From the NCBI RefSeq assembly GCF_024666525.1, contig NZ_CP088294.1:1178001-1242000 (forward strand): a stretch of 64,000 nt of DNA, read 5' to 3'. Shown here piece after piece: positions 1 to 8,726 of the stretch. Under the pieces are notes generated by a model that saw only the letters and a list, made by a program, of their open reading frames with translations, ran no database searches and had not been told where the DNA came from. Numbering within the stretch: position 1 is the stretch's first letter; each line of letters starts with the position of its first letter. This DNA is from Pseudomonas sp. J452 (GTDB taxonomy: Bacteria > Pseudomonadota > Gammaproteobacteria > Pseudomonadales > Pseudomonadaceae). Made by a program: the position numbers and the translations under genes.

Positions 1-1209
1 ACCGTGCTGCGCCAGGCCGGCGCCGACGACGCCGACATGCTGGTGGCGGTGACCAACAGCGACGAAGTCAACATGGTCGCCTGCCAGGTCGCCTACACCC
101 TGTTCCACACCCCGACCAAGATCGCCCGGGTGCGCGAGTCGGCCTACCTGACCCGCGAAGCACTGTTCGACAACGAGGCGATCCCGGTCGACGTGCTGAT
201 CAGCCCCGAGCAGGTGGTGACCAACTACATCAAGCGCCTGATCGAATACCCGGGCGCCCTGCAGGTCATCGACTTCGCCGAGGGCAAGGCCCAGCTGGTG
301 GCGGTCAAGGCCTACTACGGCGGCCCGCTGGTCGGCCAGCAGCTCAAGCAGCTGCGCCAGCACATGCCCAACGTCGATACCCGGGTGGCGGCGATCTTCA
401 GGCGCAACCGACCGATCATGCCGCAGGGCGACACGGTGATCGAAGCGGATGACGAGGTGTTCTTCATCGCCGCCAAGGCGCACATCCGCGCGGTAATGAG
501 CGAGATGCGTCGCCTCGAAGACAGCTACAAGAAGGTGGTGATCGCCGGTGGCGGACACATCGGCGAGCGCCTGGCCGAGGCCATCGAAAGCCGCTACCAG
601 GTGAAGATCATCGAGATGAACCCGGCACGCTGCCGCTACCTCTCGGAGAATCTGGAAAGCACCATCGTCCTGCAGGGCAGCGCCTCCGACCGCGACCTGC
701 TGGTGGAAGAGAACATCAACGACGCCGACATCTTCCTCGCCCTGACCAACGACGACGAGGCCAACATCATGTCGTCCCTGCTGGCCAAGCGCCTGGGCGC
801 GCGCAAGGTGATGACCATCATCAACAACCCGGCCTATGTCGACCTGGTCCAGGGCGGCGATATCGACATCGCCATCAGCCCCCAGCTGGCCACCATCGGC
901 ACCCTGCTGACCCACGTGCGCCGTGGCGATATCGTCAGCGTGCACTCGCTACGCCGCGGTGCGGCGGAGGCCATCGAGGCCATCGCCCATGGCGACGCCA
1001 AGTCGAGCAAGGTGGTCGGACGGATGATCGAGGAAATCGCCCTGCCGCCAGGCACCACCATCGGCGCAATCATCCGCGACGAGGAAGTGCTGATCGCCCA
1101 CGACGACACCCTGATCGAATCGGGTGACCATGTGATCCTGTTCCTGGTCGACAAGAAGTACATCCGCGACGTGGAGCGCCTGTTCCAGGTTGGCCTGACC
1201 TTCTTCTGA
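1..1209 (+). CDS. trkA: Trk system potassium transporter TrkA (5' end outside window)
   Basis: TrkA is the peripheral NAD-binding regulatory subunit of the Trk potassium uptake system at the inner membrane. The visible 402 residues run from inside the first Rossmann (RCK-N) domain through a second one, marked by the glycine-rich GGGHIGE at about residues 182-188, and end in an RCK-C domain. The reading frame is open from base 1. The family is about 457 residues, so roughly 55 N-terminal residues lie beyond the left edge. A TPR protein gene starts 10 bases after the stop. Confidence 0.95.
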   Translation, partial: TVLRQAGADDADMLVAVTNSDEVNMVACQVAYTLFHTPTKIARVRESAYLTREALFDNEAIPVDVLISPEQVVTNYIKRLIEYPGALQVIDFAEGKAQLVAVKAYYGGPLVGQQLKQLRQHMPNVDTRVAAIFRRNRPIMPQGDTVIEADDEVFFIAAKAHIRAVMSEMRRLEDSYKKVVIAGGGHIGERLAEAIESRYQVKIIEMNPARCRYLSENLESTIVLQGSASDRDLLVEENINDADIFLALTNDDEANIMSSLLAKRLGARKVMTIINNPAYVDLVQGGDIDIAISPQLATIGTLLTHVRRGDIVSVHSLRRGAAEAIEAIAHGDAKSSKVVGRMIEEIALPPGTTIGAIIRDEEVLIAHDDTLIESGDHVILFLVDKKYIRDVERLFQVGLTFF

Positions 1210-1219
1210 GACCACGACC

Positions 1220-1558
1220 ATGACCACACCGGATAGCCTGGAAAAGCTGCTGGCCAAGGGCGTCGACAACGCCCTGCTGCGCTTCGGCCTGGGCAAGGGC
1301 TACCTGGATGCCGGCGAGCCGGCACGGGCCGCCGAGCACCTGCAGAAGTGCCTGGGTTTCGACCCCAATTATTCGGCGGCGTGGAAACTACTGGGGCAGG
1401 CCTGCCAGCGTCAGGGCTTCGGCGAAGAGGCGCGCCAGGCCTGGCACAACGGCCTGGAAGTGGCACGCAAGCGCGGCGACAAGCAGACGGAAAAGGAAAT
1501 GCTGGTGTTTCTGCGGCGCCTGGAAAAAGCAGCCGGTCAGGACGGTGGAATCCAGTAG
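1220..1558 (+). CDS. Small tetratricopeptide-repeat protein
   Basis: This 112-residue soluble protein has two TPR-like helical pairs: about residues 20-50 (GLGKGYLDAGEPARAAEHL) and 55-85 (AWKLLGQACQRQGFGEEA). TPRs act as protein-binding scaffolds; the partner is unknown. There is no signal peptide or membrane segment. It starts 10 bases after trkA with a weak ribosome site, so it is probably cotranscribed or translationally coupled. A similar small TPR gene lies next to trkA in P. aeruginosa, as I recall. Confidence 0.85.
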   Translation: MTTPDSLEKLLAKGVDNALLRFGLGKGYLDAGEPARAAEHLQKCLGFDPNYSAAWKLLGQACQRQGFGEEARQAWHNGLEVARKRGDKQTEKEMLVFLRRLEKAAGQDGGIQ

Positions 1559-1578
1559 GTGCGCACAGCGCACCCTAG
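1558..1578. repeat. Short palindrome between convergent genes
   Basis: The arms GGTGCGC (1558-1564) and GCGCACC (1568-1574) are a perfect inverted repeat around ACA. The repeat starts on the last base of the TPR gene stop codon and lies between that gene and the convergent PilZ gene. No T run follows, so it is not a typical intrinsic terminator. It resembles the short GC-rich dispersed palindromes common in Pseudomonas. Confidence 0.45.
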
Positions 1579-1586
1579 ACTAACCC

Positions 1587-1853
1587 TTAATCGCGCTGGA
1601 AGATCAGCGCCACCCCACTGGGCTCGAAGCGCACCACTTCCATCTGCACCACCGGCGCTTCGATGGGCAGGCCTTGCACCTGACCACTGACCTGCTCGCC
1701 GATCTGCAGCAGGCGCTGGGCGTCGTCGATCACCACAAACACACCGCTGTCGGAAATATCACGGGTAGTCACCAGCATCTGGCCGTGCACCGGATGGTCG
1801 ATGCGCAGCTGGACCTTGAGCGGGGTGCGGTTGTGCTCGCGCTTGTTGTCCAT
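1587..1853 (-). CDS. PilZ domain protein
   Basis: This 88-residue protein is a stand-alone PilZ domain, a cyclic-di-GMP receptor fold. Both ligand motifs are visible: RxxxR at residues 5-9 (REHNR) and the D-x-S-x-x-G motif (DISDSG) near residue 32. It should therefore be able to bind c-di-GMP, unlike degenerate PilZ proteins. There is no attached output domain, so it probably acts through a partner. It lies downstream of the lipid A acyltransferase on the same strand, 60 bases away. Confidence 0.9.
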   Translation of the reverse strand: MDNKREHNRTPLKVQLRIDHPVHGQMLVTTRDISDSGVFVVIDDAQRLLQIGEQVSGQVQGLPIEAPVVQMEVVRFEPSGVALIFQRD

Positions 1854-1913
1854 GCCAGTCCTGTCGTGAGCCAGTGGTAAGTGATCAGACGTTAATAGCT
1901 ATCGGCCGCGGCA

Positions 1914-2801
1914 TCAATACCACTTCTTCTCGCCAGGCGGGCGCTTCTTGAAACGCTTCATGCTCCACATGTACTGGCTGGGGTAGGCCCGCACATAGCG
2001 TTCGATCACCTGACTCATGGCCGCCACGCCTTCTTCCACGTTGTCGCTGTACATGCCTGCAGGCGCCGCTTCGAGTATCACCTTGTAGCCCGAGCCATCG
2101 TCCAGGCGTAGCGCATGCAGGAACACGCCAACCGCCTTGCCGCCAGTCAGCATGCCCGGCACGAACTTGCTGGTCAGCGCCTGGGTGGCGCAGAAAGGCA
2201 CGAACACGCCACTCGACACGCTCGGCTCCGGGTCGGCCGGGATGCCCACGGCACCGCCGCGGCGCACTTCCTTGATCACGCTGAGGATACCTTCCTTGGT
2301 CGAGGCGGCGACCTTGTTGCCCATCTGCACGCGCTGCTTTTGCAGCAGTTCATCGACCGCCTTGAGCTTGGGCGGCCGGTAGAAAATGATCGGTTTGCAC
2401 TGGGCGCAGTAGAAGTGATTGAGCACCTCCCAGTTGCCCAGGTGACTGGTGATGCCAACCACGCCCTTGCCAGAGGCCAGCGCCGCTTGCAGCACCTCCA
2501 GGCCTTCGACTTCACGCACCAGATCGATGGATTTCTGCGCCGGCCAGATCCACGCGCAGGCGCTTTCGGTGAAGGTGCGCCCGATATCCATCAGCGCCCG
2601 GCCGAGCAGTTGCTCCAGCTCGGCAGGAGACAGCTCGGGAAAACAGTTGGCCAGGTTGATTCGCGCCACCTCGCGGGAGCTATTGGGCAATTTCCACATC
2701 AACCAACCGATGGCGCCGCCCACCGCCTGCACAGCGCGCCAGGGCAGCAGGGCGAACAAGCGCAGAAAGCCGACGACCAGGGCGCCTTTGAACTTCTCCA
2801 C
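1914..2801 (-). CDS. Lysophospholipid/lipid A acyltransferase (LpxL/HtrB family)
   Basis: This 295-residue inner-membrane acyltransferase of the LpxL/LpxM family adds a secondary acyl chain during lipid A assembly. The catalytic HxxxxE motif is visible as HLGNWE in GITSHLGNWEVLN. An N-terminal hydrophobic anchor starts at VVGFLRLFALLPW. I chose the GTG at 2801 because AGGAG sits six bases upstream and the product then has the family length; the longer open frame upstream adds unrelated sequence. It matches PA0011 (HtrB1) of P. aeruginosa in position. It follows tag on the same strand. Confidence 0.9.
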   Translation of the reverse strand: MEKFKGALVVGFLRLFALLPWRAVQAVGGAIGWLMWKLPNSSREVARINLANCFPELSPAELEQLLGRALMDIGRTFTESACAWIWPAQKSIDLVREVEGLEVLQAALASGKGVVGITSHLGNWEVLNHFYCAQCKPIIFYRPPKLKAVDELLQKQRVQMGNKVAASTKEGILSVIKEVRRGGAVGIPADPEPSVSSGVFVPFCATQALTSKFVPGMLTGGKAVGVFLHALRLDDGSGYKVILEAAPAGMYSDNVEEGVAAMSQVIERYVRAYPSQYMWSMKRFKKRPPGEKKWY

Positions 2802-2856
2802 GAGCAACTCCTGAGGGGAAAGAGGGCGGGCATTGTAGCGACTGTGCGCGTGCGGT

Positions 2857-3408
2857 TCAGCTGCGCAGTGCGGGGTAGCGATCGCAGTCGGTGGTGTGAT
2901 CCATGACCATGCCGGCTGCCTGCATGTAGGCATAGCAGATGGTCGGGCCGACGAAGGTGAAGCCAAGCTTCTTCAGCGCCTTGCTCATTGCCTCGGCTTG
3001 CGCCGTGACCGCCGGCACTTCGCCACGGCCAGCGAAGTGATTGATCTGCGGCGCGCCACCGACAAACGACCAGAGCAACGCCACCGGATCCTCCAGCTTC
3101 AGCCAGGCCTGGGCATTCTGCCGCGCGGCCTTGAGCTTGAGACGGTTACGGATGATGCCGGGGTCCTGCAGCAAGTGCTCGATTTCCTCGTCGCTCATCT
3201 GCGCCAGGCGCTGCACCTCGAAACCCCACAGCACTTCGCGGTAGCGCGCACGCTTCTTCAGCACGGTGATCCACGACAAGCCGGCCTGGAAACCTTCCAG
3301 CAACAGCAGCTCGAACAAGCGCTGCGGATCACGCAGCGGCACGCCCCATTCCTGGTCGTGATAGGCGATGTACAGCGGGTCGTCGTTACACCAGAAGCAG
3401 CGTGGCAT
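2857..3408 (-). CDS. tag: DNA-3-methyladenine glycosylase I
   Basis: Tag is a base-excision repair enzyme that removes 3-methyladenine from alkylated DNA. The 183-residue protein has the expected zinc ligands C4, H17, H171 and C175, with Y16 and E38 in the base-recognition pocket. The start at 3408 is supported by a GGAAGG ribosome site. The gene is divergent from glyQ across an 81-base gap and precedes the acyltransferase gene by 55 bases, so the two may be cotranscribed. Confidence 0.95.
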   Translation of the reverse strand: MPRCFWCNDDPLYIAYHDQEWGVPLRDPQRLFELLLLEGFQAGLSWITVLKKRARYREVLWGFEVQRLAQMSDEEIEHLLQDPGIIRNRLKLKAARQNAQAWLKLEDPVALLWSFVGGAPQINHFAGRGEVPAVTAQAEAMSKALKKLGFTFVGPTICYAYMQAAGMVMDHTTDCDRYPALRS

Positions 3409-3444
3409 GGGGCCTTCCTTGCGCTTTCCGCAGAATTGATCGGG

Positions 3445-3450
3445 TATACT
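3445..3450 (+). promoter_or_regulatory. Candidate -10 box for glyQS
   Basis: TATACT lies about 40 bases upstream of the glyQ start in the tag-glyQ gap. No convincing -35 box is present at 16-18 bases, so this is a partial promoter call. Confidence 0.35.
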
Positions 3451-3489
3451 GCCCGGCTTTATGCCCAAGCCTCGATACCGGTGAAATTC

Positions 3490-4482
3490 GTGAGCCAGAC
3501 TACGCCCGACGTGAGCACCTTCCAAGGTCTGATCCTTGCCCTGCAGAGTTACTGGGCCGAGCAGGGTTGTGTGATCCTGCAGCCCTATGACATGGAAGTG
3601 GGAGCCGGCACCTTCCACACCGCCACCTTCCTGCGTGCCATCGGCCCGGAGAACTGGAACGCCGCCTACGTGCAGCCGTCCCGCCGCCCGGCCGACGGTC
3701 GCTACGGCGAGAACCCCAACCGCCTGCAGCACTACTACCAGTTCCAGGTGGTGCTCAAGCCGAACCCGGCGAACATCCAGGATCTGTACTTGGAGTCGCT
3801 GCGCCGCATCGGCGTCGACACCTTGGTCCACGACATCCGCTTCGTCGAGGACAACTGGGAATCGCCGACCCTCGGCGCCTGGGGCCTGGGCTGGGAAGTC
3901 TGGCTGAACGGCATGGAAGTCACCCAGTTCACCTACTTCCAGCAGGTCGGCGGCGTCGAGTGCTACCCGGTCACCGGCGAAATCACCTACGGCCTGGAAC
4001 GCCTGGCCATGTACCTGCAGGGCGTCGACTCGGTGTATGACCTGGTCTGGACCGACGGCCCGTTCGGCAAGGTCACCTACGGCGACGTGTTCCACCAGAA
4101 CGAGGTGGAGCAGTCCACCTACAACTTCGAGCACGCCAACGTCGACAAGCTGTTCGAGCTGTTCGATTTCTATGAGTCCGAAGCCAACCGCCTGATCGAA
4201 CTGCAGCTGCCGCTGCCGACCTACGAAATGGTGCTCAAGGCCTCGCACACCTTCAACCTGCTGGATGCCCGCCGTGCCATCTCGGTGACCGCGCGCCAGC
4301 AGTACATCCTGCGCGTGCGCACCCTGGCCCGCGCCGTGGCGCAAAGCTACCTGCAGGCCCGCGCCAAGCTCGGCTTCCCGATGGCCAGCCCCGAACTGCG
4401 TGATGAAGTACTGGCCAAGCTTGCTGAGTCCGGTCTCCTTGCCGACGAAGTACTGGGCAACAAGAAGGAGATTGCAGAATGA
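3490..4482 (+). CDS. glyQ: Glycine--tRNA ligase alpha subunit
   Basis: GlyQ forms the alpha2beta2 glycyl-tRNA synthetase with GlyS and holds the class II catalytic core. The sequence reads [18 protein letters not shown] at the N-terminus and has the class II motifs, including [14 protein letters not shown] and [12 protein letters not shown] segments. I chose the GTG at 3490 because GGTGA (3480-3484) lies upstream at good spacing and the product then matches relatives. At 330 residues it is about 15 longer than the usual protein because of a C-terminal tail. Its stop overlaps the glyS start (ATGA). Confidence 0.95.
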   Translation: MSQTTPDVSTFQGLILALQSYWAEQGCVILQPYDMEVGAGTFHTATFLRAIGPENWNAAYVQPSRRPADGRYGENPNRLQHYYQFQVVLKPNPANIQDLYLESLRRIGVDTLVHDIRFVEDNWESPTLGAWGLGWEVWLNGMEVTQFTYFQQVGGVECYPVTGEITYGLERLAMYLQGVDSVYDLVWTDGPFGKVTYGDVFHQNEVEQSTYNFEHANVDKLFELFDFYESEANRLIELQLPLPTYEMVLKASHTFNLLDARRAISVTARQQYILRVRTLARAVAQSYLQARAKLGFPMASPELRDEVLAKLAESGLLADEVLGNKKEIAE

Positions 4483-6533
4483 GCGCCCACGATTTCCTGG
4501 TTGAACTGGGCACCGAAGAGCTGCCACCGAAAGCCCTGAACAGCCTCGGCGAAGCCTTCCTCGCCGGCGTCGAGAAGGGTCTCAAGGCCGCCGGACTGGG
4601 CTATGCCAAGGCCCGCTACTACGCCGCGCCGCGCCGTCTGGCCGTGCTGGTCGAGGCGCTCGCCAGCCAGCAGCCGGATCGCACCATCAATCTCGATGGC
4701 CCGCCCGTGCAGGCCGCCTTCGACAAGGACGGCAACCCGACCCAGGCTGCACTCGGCTTCGCCAAGAAGTGTGGCGTCGAGCTGAGCCAGATCGATCAGA
4801 GTGGTCCGAAGCTGAAGTTCAGCCAGTCCATCGCTGGGCAGAAAACCGTCAGCCTGCTGCCGGATATCGTCAGCGCAGCGCTGAACGACCTGCCGATCCC
4901 CAAGCGCATGCGCTGGGGCGCCGGCAAGACCGAATTCGTCCGCCCCAGCCAGTGGCTGGTGATGCTCTTCGGCCAGCATGTGGTCGACTGCGAAATCCTC
5001 GCCCAGAAGGCCGGGCGCATGTCCCGCGGCCACCGCTTCCACGCCAACTTCGAAGTGGCGATCGAGAGCCCGGCCAGCTACTCCCATGATCTGCGCGGCG
5101 CCTTCGTGGTCGCCGACTTCGCCAAGCGCCGCGAGCAGATCGCCGCCCGCGTGGCCGAGCTGGCCAAGGCCGAGAACGGCACCGCCATCGTGCCGCCGGC
5201 GCTGCTGGATGAAGTCACCGCCCTGGTCGAATGGCCGGTGCCGCTGGTCTGCTCGTTCGAGGAACGTTTCCTCGACGTGCCGCAGGAAGCGCTGATCACC
5301 ACCATGCAGGACAACCAGAAGTACTTCTGCCTGCTGGACGGCAACGGCAAGCTGCTGCCGCGCTTTATCACCGTGGCCAACATCGAGTCGAAAGACCCGG
5401 CACAGATCGTTTCCGGCAACGAAAAAGTGGTGCGTCCGCGCCTCACCGACGCCGAGTTCTTCTTCAAGCAGGACAAGCGCCAGCCGCTGGAGAAACACAA
5501 CGAGCGCCTGGCCAACGTGGTGTTCCAGGCCCAGCTCGGCAGCGTGTTCAACAAGGCCGAGCGGGTTTCCGCCCTGGCCGGCTTTATCGCCGAACGTATC
5601 GGCGGCGACGCCACTCGCGCCGCCCGCGCCGGCATCCTGTCCAAGTGCGACCTGGCCAGCGAGATGGTCGGCGAGTTCCCGGAGATGCAGGGCATCGCCG
5701 GCTACTACTACGCCAAGCACGACGGCGAAGCCGACGACGTGGCCCTGGCGCTGAACGAGCAGTACATGCCGCGCGGCGCCGGCGCCGAGCTGCCGCAGAC
5801 CCTCACCGGGGCTGCCGTGGCGGTGGCCGACAAGCTCGACACCCTGGTCGGCATCTTCGGCATTGGCATGCTGCCCACCGGTTCCAAGGACCCCTACGCC
5901 CTGCGGCGTGCCGCGCTGGGCGTGCTGCGCATCCTGATCGAGAAGCAGCTGGACCTGGACCTGGGCGCAGCCATCGCCTTCGCCATCGAGCAGTACGCCG
6001 ACAAGGTCAAGGCCGACGGCCTGGCCGCCCAGGTGCAGGACTTCATCTTCGACCGCCTGCGTGCGCGCTATGAAGACGAAGGCGTCGCCGTCGCCGTGTA
6101 CCAGGCCGTGCGCGCCCTCAACCCGACCGCGCCGCTGGACTTCGACCAGCGCGTGCAAGCGGTGCAGGCCTTCCGCGCGCGCAGCGAAGCCGAGGCCCTG
6201 ACCGCGGCGAACAAGCGCGTGTCCAACCTGCTGGGCAAGTTCGACGGGCAGATCCCGGCCAGCGTCGACAACGCGCTGCTGGAAGCCGGTGCCGAGCAGA
6301 CCCTGGCCGCCGCCGTGGCCGCCGCCGAACAGGCCGTGGCCCCGCTGGCCGCCGCGCGCCGCTACCGCGAGGCGCTGGAGCAGCTGGCCAGCCTGCGCGA
6401 GCCGGTGGATGCGTTCTTCGAGGCGGTGCTGGTCAACGCCGAGGATGCCGCCGTACGGGCCAACCGCTACGCCCTGCTGGCCAAACTGCGCGGCCTGTTC
6501 CTCGGCGTCGCCGACATCTCGCTGCTGGGCTGA
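4479..6533 (+). CDS. glyS: Glycine--tRNA ligase beta subunit
   Basis: GlyS is the 684-residue beta chain of the tetrameric glycyl-tRNA synthetase; it binds tRNA(Gly) and carries a C-terminal anticodon-binding region. It begins [19 protein letters not shown], the conserved family start, and includes an HD-like central region. Length matches the family. It overlaps glyQ by four bases, which implies coupled translation and equal subunit supply. gmhB begins three bases after its stop. Confidence 0.97.
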   Translation: MSAHDFLVELGTEELPPKALNSLGEAFLAGVEKGLKAAGLGYAKARYYAAPRRLAVLVEALASQQPDRTINLDGPPVQAAFDKDGNPTQAALGFAKKCGVELSQIDQSGPKLKFSQSIAGQKTVSLLPDIVSAALNDLPIPKRMRWGAGKTEFVRPSQWLVMLFGQHVVDCEILAQKAGRMSRGHRFHANFEVAIESPASYSHDLRGAFVVADFAKRREQIAARVAELAKAENGTAIVPPALLDEVTALVEWPVPLVCSFEERFLDVPQEALITTMQDNQKYFCLLDGNGKLLPRFITVANIESKDPAQIVSGNEKVVRPRLTDAEFFFKQDKRQPLEKHNERLANVVFQAQLGSVFNKAERVSALAGFIAERIGGDATRAARAGILSKCDLASEMVGEFPEMQGIAGYYYAKHDGEADDVALALNEQYMPRGAGAELPQTLTGAAVAVADKLDTLVGIFGIGMLPTGSKDPYALRRAALGVLRILIEKQLDLDLGAAIAFAIEQYADKVKADGLAAQVQDFIFDRLRARYEDEGVAVAVYQAVRALNPTAPLDFDQRVQAVQAFRARSEAEALTAANKRVSNLLGKFDGQIPASVDNALLEAGAEQTLAAAVAAAEQAVAPLAAARRYREALEQLASLREPVDAFFEAVLVNAEDAAVRANRYALLAKLRGLFLGVADISLLG

Positions 6534-6536
6534 TCG

Positions 6537-7067
6537 ATGAAGCTGCTGATCCTCGACCGCGACGGCGTGATCAATTACGACTCCGACGCCTACATCAAGT
6601 CGCTGGAGGAGTGGCTGCCACTGCCCGGCGCGGTCGAGGCCATCGCCCGCCTGAGCAAGGCCGGTTGGATCGTGGCCGTGGCCACTAATCAGTCCGGCCT
6701 GGCACGCGGTTACTACGACCTGGCCACGCTCGACGCCATGCACGCGCGCCTGCGTGAGCTGGTGGCAGAGCAGGGCGGCGAAGTCGGCCTGATCGTGCAC
6801 TGCCCGCACGGCCCGGACGATGGCTGTGCCTGCCGCAAGCCCAAGCCGGGTATGCTCGAGCAGATTGCCACGCACTACGGCACAGAACTGGCAGGCGTCT
6901 GGTTCGTCGGCGACAGCCGTGGTGACCTCGACGCCGCGCTGGCCGTCCATTGCCAGCCCGTACTGGTAAAAACCGGCAAGGGCGAACGCACCCTGAGCAA
7001 ACCATTGCCAGCGGGAACCCTGATATTCGATGATCTGGCGGCCATCGCCGATCAGCTTCTTCTCTAG
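6537..7067 (+). CDS. gmhB: D-glycero-beta-D-manno-heptose 1,7-bisphosphate 7-phosphatase
   Basis: GmhB removes the 7-phosphate from heptose bisphosphate in ADP-heptose synthesis for the LPS inner core. The 176-residue HAD-family protein shows the DxD nucleophile motif (DRDGVIN, residues 6-12), the zinc loop HCPHGPDDGCACRKPKPG and the acidic motif VGDSRGDLDA. It sits in a run with glyS upstream and an acyltransferase 15 bases downstream, so both envelope genes are probably expressed with glyQS. Confidence 0.93.
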   Translation: MKLLILDRDGVINYDSDAYIKSLEEWLPLPGAVEAIARLSKAGWIVAVATNQSGLARGYYDLATLDAMHARLRELVAEQGGEVGLIVHCPHGPDDGCACRKPKPGMLEQIATHYGTELAGVWFVGDSRGDLDAALAVHCQPVLVKTGKGERTLSKPLPAGTLIFDDLAAIADQLLL

Positions 7068-7082
7068 AGAACTCGAGCCCCC

Positions 7083-7856
7083 ATGACGACAGTGCAGGCC
7101 CTCAGAACTTTCCTCTTCTACCTGCTGCTGTCCTCCAGCTCCTTCTTCTGGTGCATCCTCTGCGTGTTCATCGCGCCTTTTCTGCCGTTTCGCGCGCGCT
7201 ACCGTTTCGTCATCCAGGCCTGGTGCCGCTGCGCCACCTGGCTGGCAAAAACCGTGGTGGGCCTGCGCTACGAAGTCGAAGGCCTGGAGAACATCCCGCA
7301 GCAGCCTTGCGTGGTCCTCGCCAAGCACCAGAGCACCTGGGAAACCTTCTACCTGTCCGCGCTGTTCGAGCCGCTGTCGCAGGTGGTCAAGCGCGAGCTG
7401 CTCTACGTGCCATTCTTCGGCTGGGCGATGGCCATGCTCAAGCCCATCGCCATCGACCGCAGCAATCCCAAGGCGGCGCTCAAGCAACTGGCCAAGCAGG
7501 GCCATGAACGCCTGGGGCAGGGCGCCTGGGTGCTGATCTTCCCGGAAGGCACGCGCATCCCGCCGGGGCAGATCGGCAAGTTCTCCCGCGGCGGCACCTC
7601 GCTGGCGGTGAATGCCGGCCTGCCGGTGCTGCCGATTGCCCATAACGCCGGCGAGTTCTGGCCCAAGCACGGCTGGGCCAAATACCCGGGCACTATCAAG
7701 GTGGTGATCGGCCCGGTGATGCATGCCGAGGGCAGTGGCCCACGGGCGATTGCCGAACTCAACGAGCGCGCCTTCGCCTGGGTGCAGCAGACCCAGCAGC
7801 GGATTTCCGGCGTGCCCATGCAGAGCACGGCGACAGAAACGCCCGAAGTGGTCTGA
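7083..7856 (+). CDS. 1-acyl-sn-glycerol-3-phosphate acyltransferase (PlsC family, LptA/HdtS-like)
   Basis: This 257-residue inner-membrane protein transfers a fatty acyl chain to lysophosphatidic acid. The PlsC motifs are present: HQSTWE (HxxxxE) in block I and FPEGTRI in block III. A hydrophobic helix at residues 12-35 anchors it. It corresponds in position to PA0005 of P. aeruginosa and to HdtS of P. fluorescens, which has been linked to acyl-homoserine lactone production; that role is not visible here. A second PlsC-type gene lies at 12294-12917. Confidence 0.9.
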   Translation: MTTVQALRTFLFYLLLSSSSFFWCILCVFIAPFLPFRARYRFVIQAWCRCATWLAKTVVGLRYEVEGLENIPQQPCVVLAKHQSTWETFYLSALFEPLSQVVKRELLYVPFFGWAMAMLKPIAIDRSNPKAALKQLAKQGHERLGQGAWVLIFPEGTRIPPGQIGKFSRGGTSLAVNAGLPVLPIAHNAGEFWPKHGWAKYPGTIKVVIGPVMHAEGSGPRAIAELNERAFAWVQQTQQRISGVPMQSTATETPEVV

Positions 7857-7865
7857 CAGTCCAAC

Positions 7866-7874
7866 TGTGGATAA
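7866..7874 (-). promoter_or_regulatory. DnaA box (exact TTATCCACA)
   Basis: A perfect consensus box lies ten bases after the acyltransferase stop codon, about 12 kb from oriC. It is one of several exact copies in the window. Confidence 0.6.
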
Positions 7875-7955
7875 GCTGTGGGCAAAATACCGGCAGAGTG
7901 CCATTACTCGCCGCAAGTCATTGAATAAAATGGTTATTAGCTGATTTTCTGGAAC

Positions 7956-7979
7956 ATGCCCGGCGGGGCATAAGTTTTT
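7956..7979 (+). terminator. Possible intrinsic terminator after the glyQS-gmhB run
   Basis: The arms ATGCCC and GGGCAT flank a GGCG loop, and a run of five Ts begins four bases after the stem. The stem is short, so this is a moderate call. The rest of the 236-base gap to the next gene holds a DnaA box and no clear promoter. Confidence 0.45.
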
Positions 7980-8092
7980 CCGCAAGCCCCCGCCGCAGCT
8001 GGTAAATCCATGCGCTGCGCACGGCAGAGAACCGCCCAATACGGCTAAGCTTGGAGCTGACTGCCGGGCCCGCTAGAAAAGGAATTTCGTTC

Positions 8093-8707
8093 ATGCTGTC
8101 GATCTACCAGCTCAAACCGCGTTTCCAGAATCTGCTGCGTCCCGGCGTACAACGCCTGTTCGATCGCGGCGTCACCGCCAACCAGGTGACCCTAGCCGCC
8201 GGCATCATTTCGCTGCTGCTCGGTGTGCTCCTCGCCGTCTTTATCAGCCACGTCTGGCTGTTCGCCCTGATCCCGCTGTGGATGCTGCTGCGCATGGCGC
8301 TGAATGCCGTGGATGGCATGCTCGCCCGCGAGTTCGGCCAGCAGTCCAAGCTCGGCGCCTACCTCAACGAACTGTGCGACGTGATCGCCGACAGTGCCCT
8401 GTACCTGCCGTTCGCCCTGCTGCCTGGAGTTTCGCCGCTGCTGGTGGTGCTGGTGGTGCTGTTCGCCGTGATCAGCGAATACGCCGGCGTGCTCGGCCCG
8501 ATGGTCGGTTCCGGCCGGCGCTACGACGGGCCCATGGGCAAGAGCGACCGCGCCTTCTGCTTCGGCGTGCTGGGTGCCGGTGTGGCGTGCGGTCTGCTGG
8601 CGGCGTCTTGGATAAACGGGCTGCTCGCAGTGATTCTGGCCCTGTTGCTGTACACCCTGTGCAACCGCGTGCGCCAAGGTCTGGCCGAGGCGACACAACC
8701 CTCCTGA
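8093..8707 (+). CDS. CDP-alcohol phosphatidyltransferase family protein (YnbA-like)
   Basis: This 204-residue integral membrane protein has about six hydrophobic helices and the CDP-alcohol phosphotransferase core DGMLAR-x8-G-x3-N-x3-D. The family moves a phosphatidyl group from CDP-diacylglycerol to an alcohol. The usual motif has four Asp residues. Here the first (NAVDG) and third (GAYLNELCD) are Asn, so metal binding may be altered. The ATG at 8093 follows AAAAGGA; a TTG 42 bases upstream is less likely. It is the first gene of the 8093-13851 cluster. Length and context match E. coli YnbA (about 200 residues); its substrate is unknown. Confidence 0.85.
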   Translation: MLSIYQLKPRFQNLLRPGVQRLFDRGVTANQVTLAAGIISLLLGVLLAVFISHVWLFALIPLWMLLRMALNAVDGMLAREFGQQSKLGAYLNELCDVIADSALYLPFALLPGVSPLLVVLVVLFAVISEYAGVLGPMVGSGRRYDGPMGKSDRAFCFGVLGAGVACGLLAASWINGLLAVILALLLYTLCNRVRQGLAEATQPS

Positions 8708-8726
8708 TCGGAATAAGGATATTTCG

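Noticed and set aside
4347..8039. A very long open frame (1230 codons) on the - strand
   Set aside because: It is antisense to glyS, gmhB and the acyltransferase gene, all clearly real. Its composition is that of GC-rich shadow frames.
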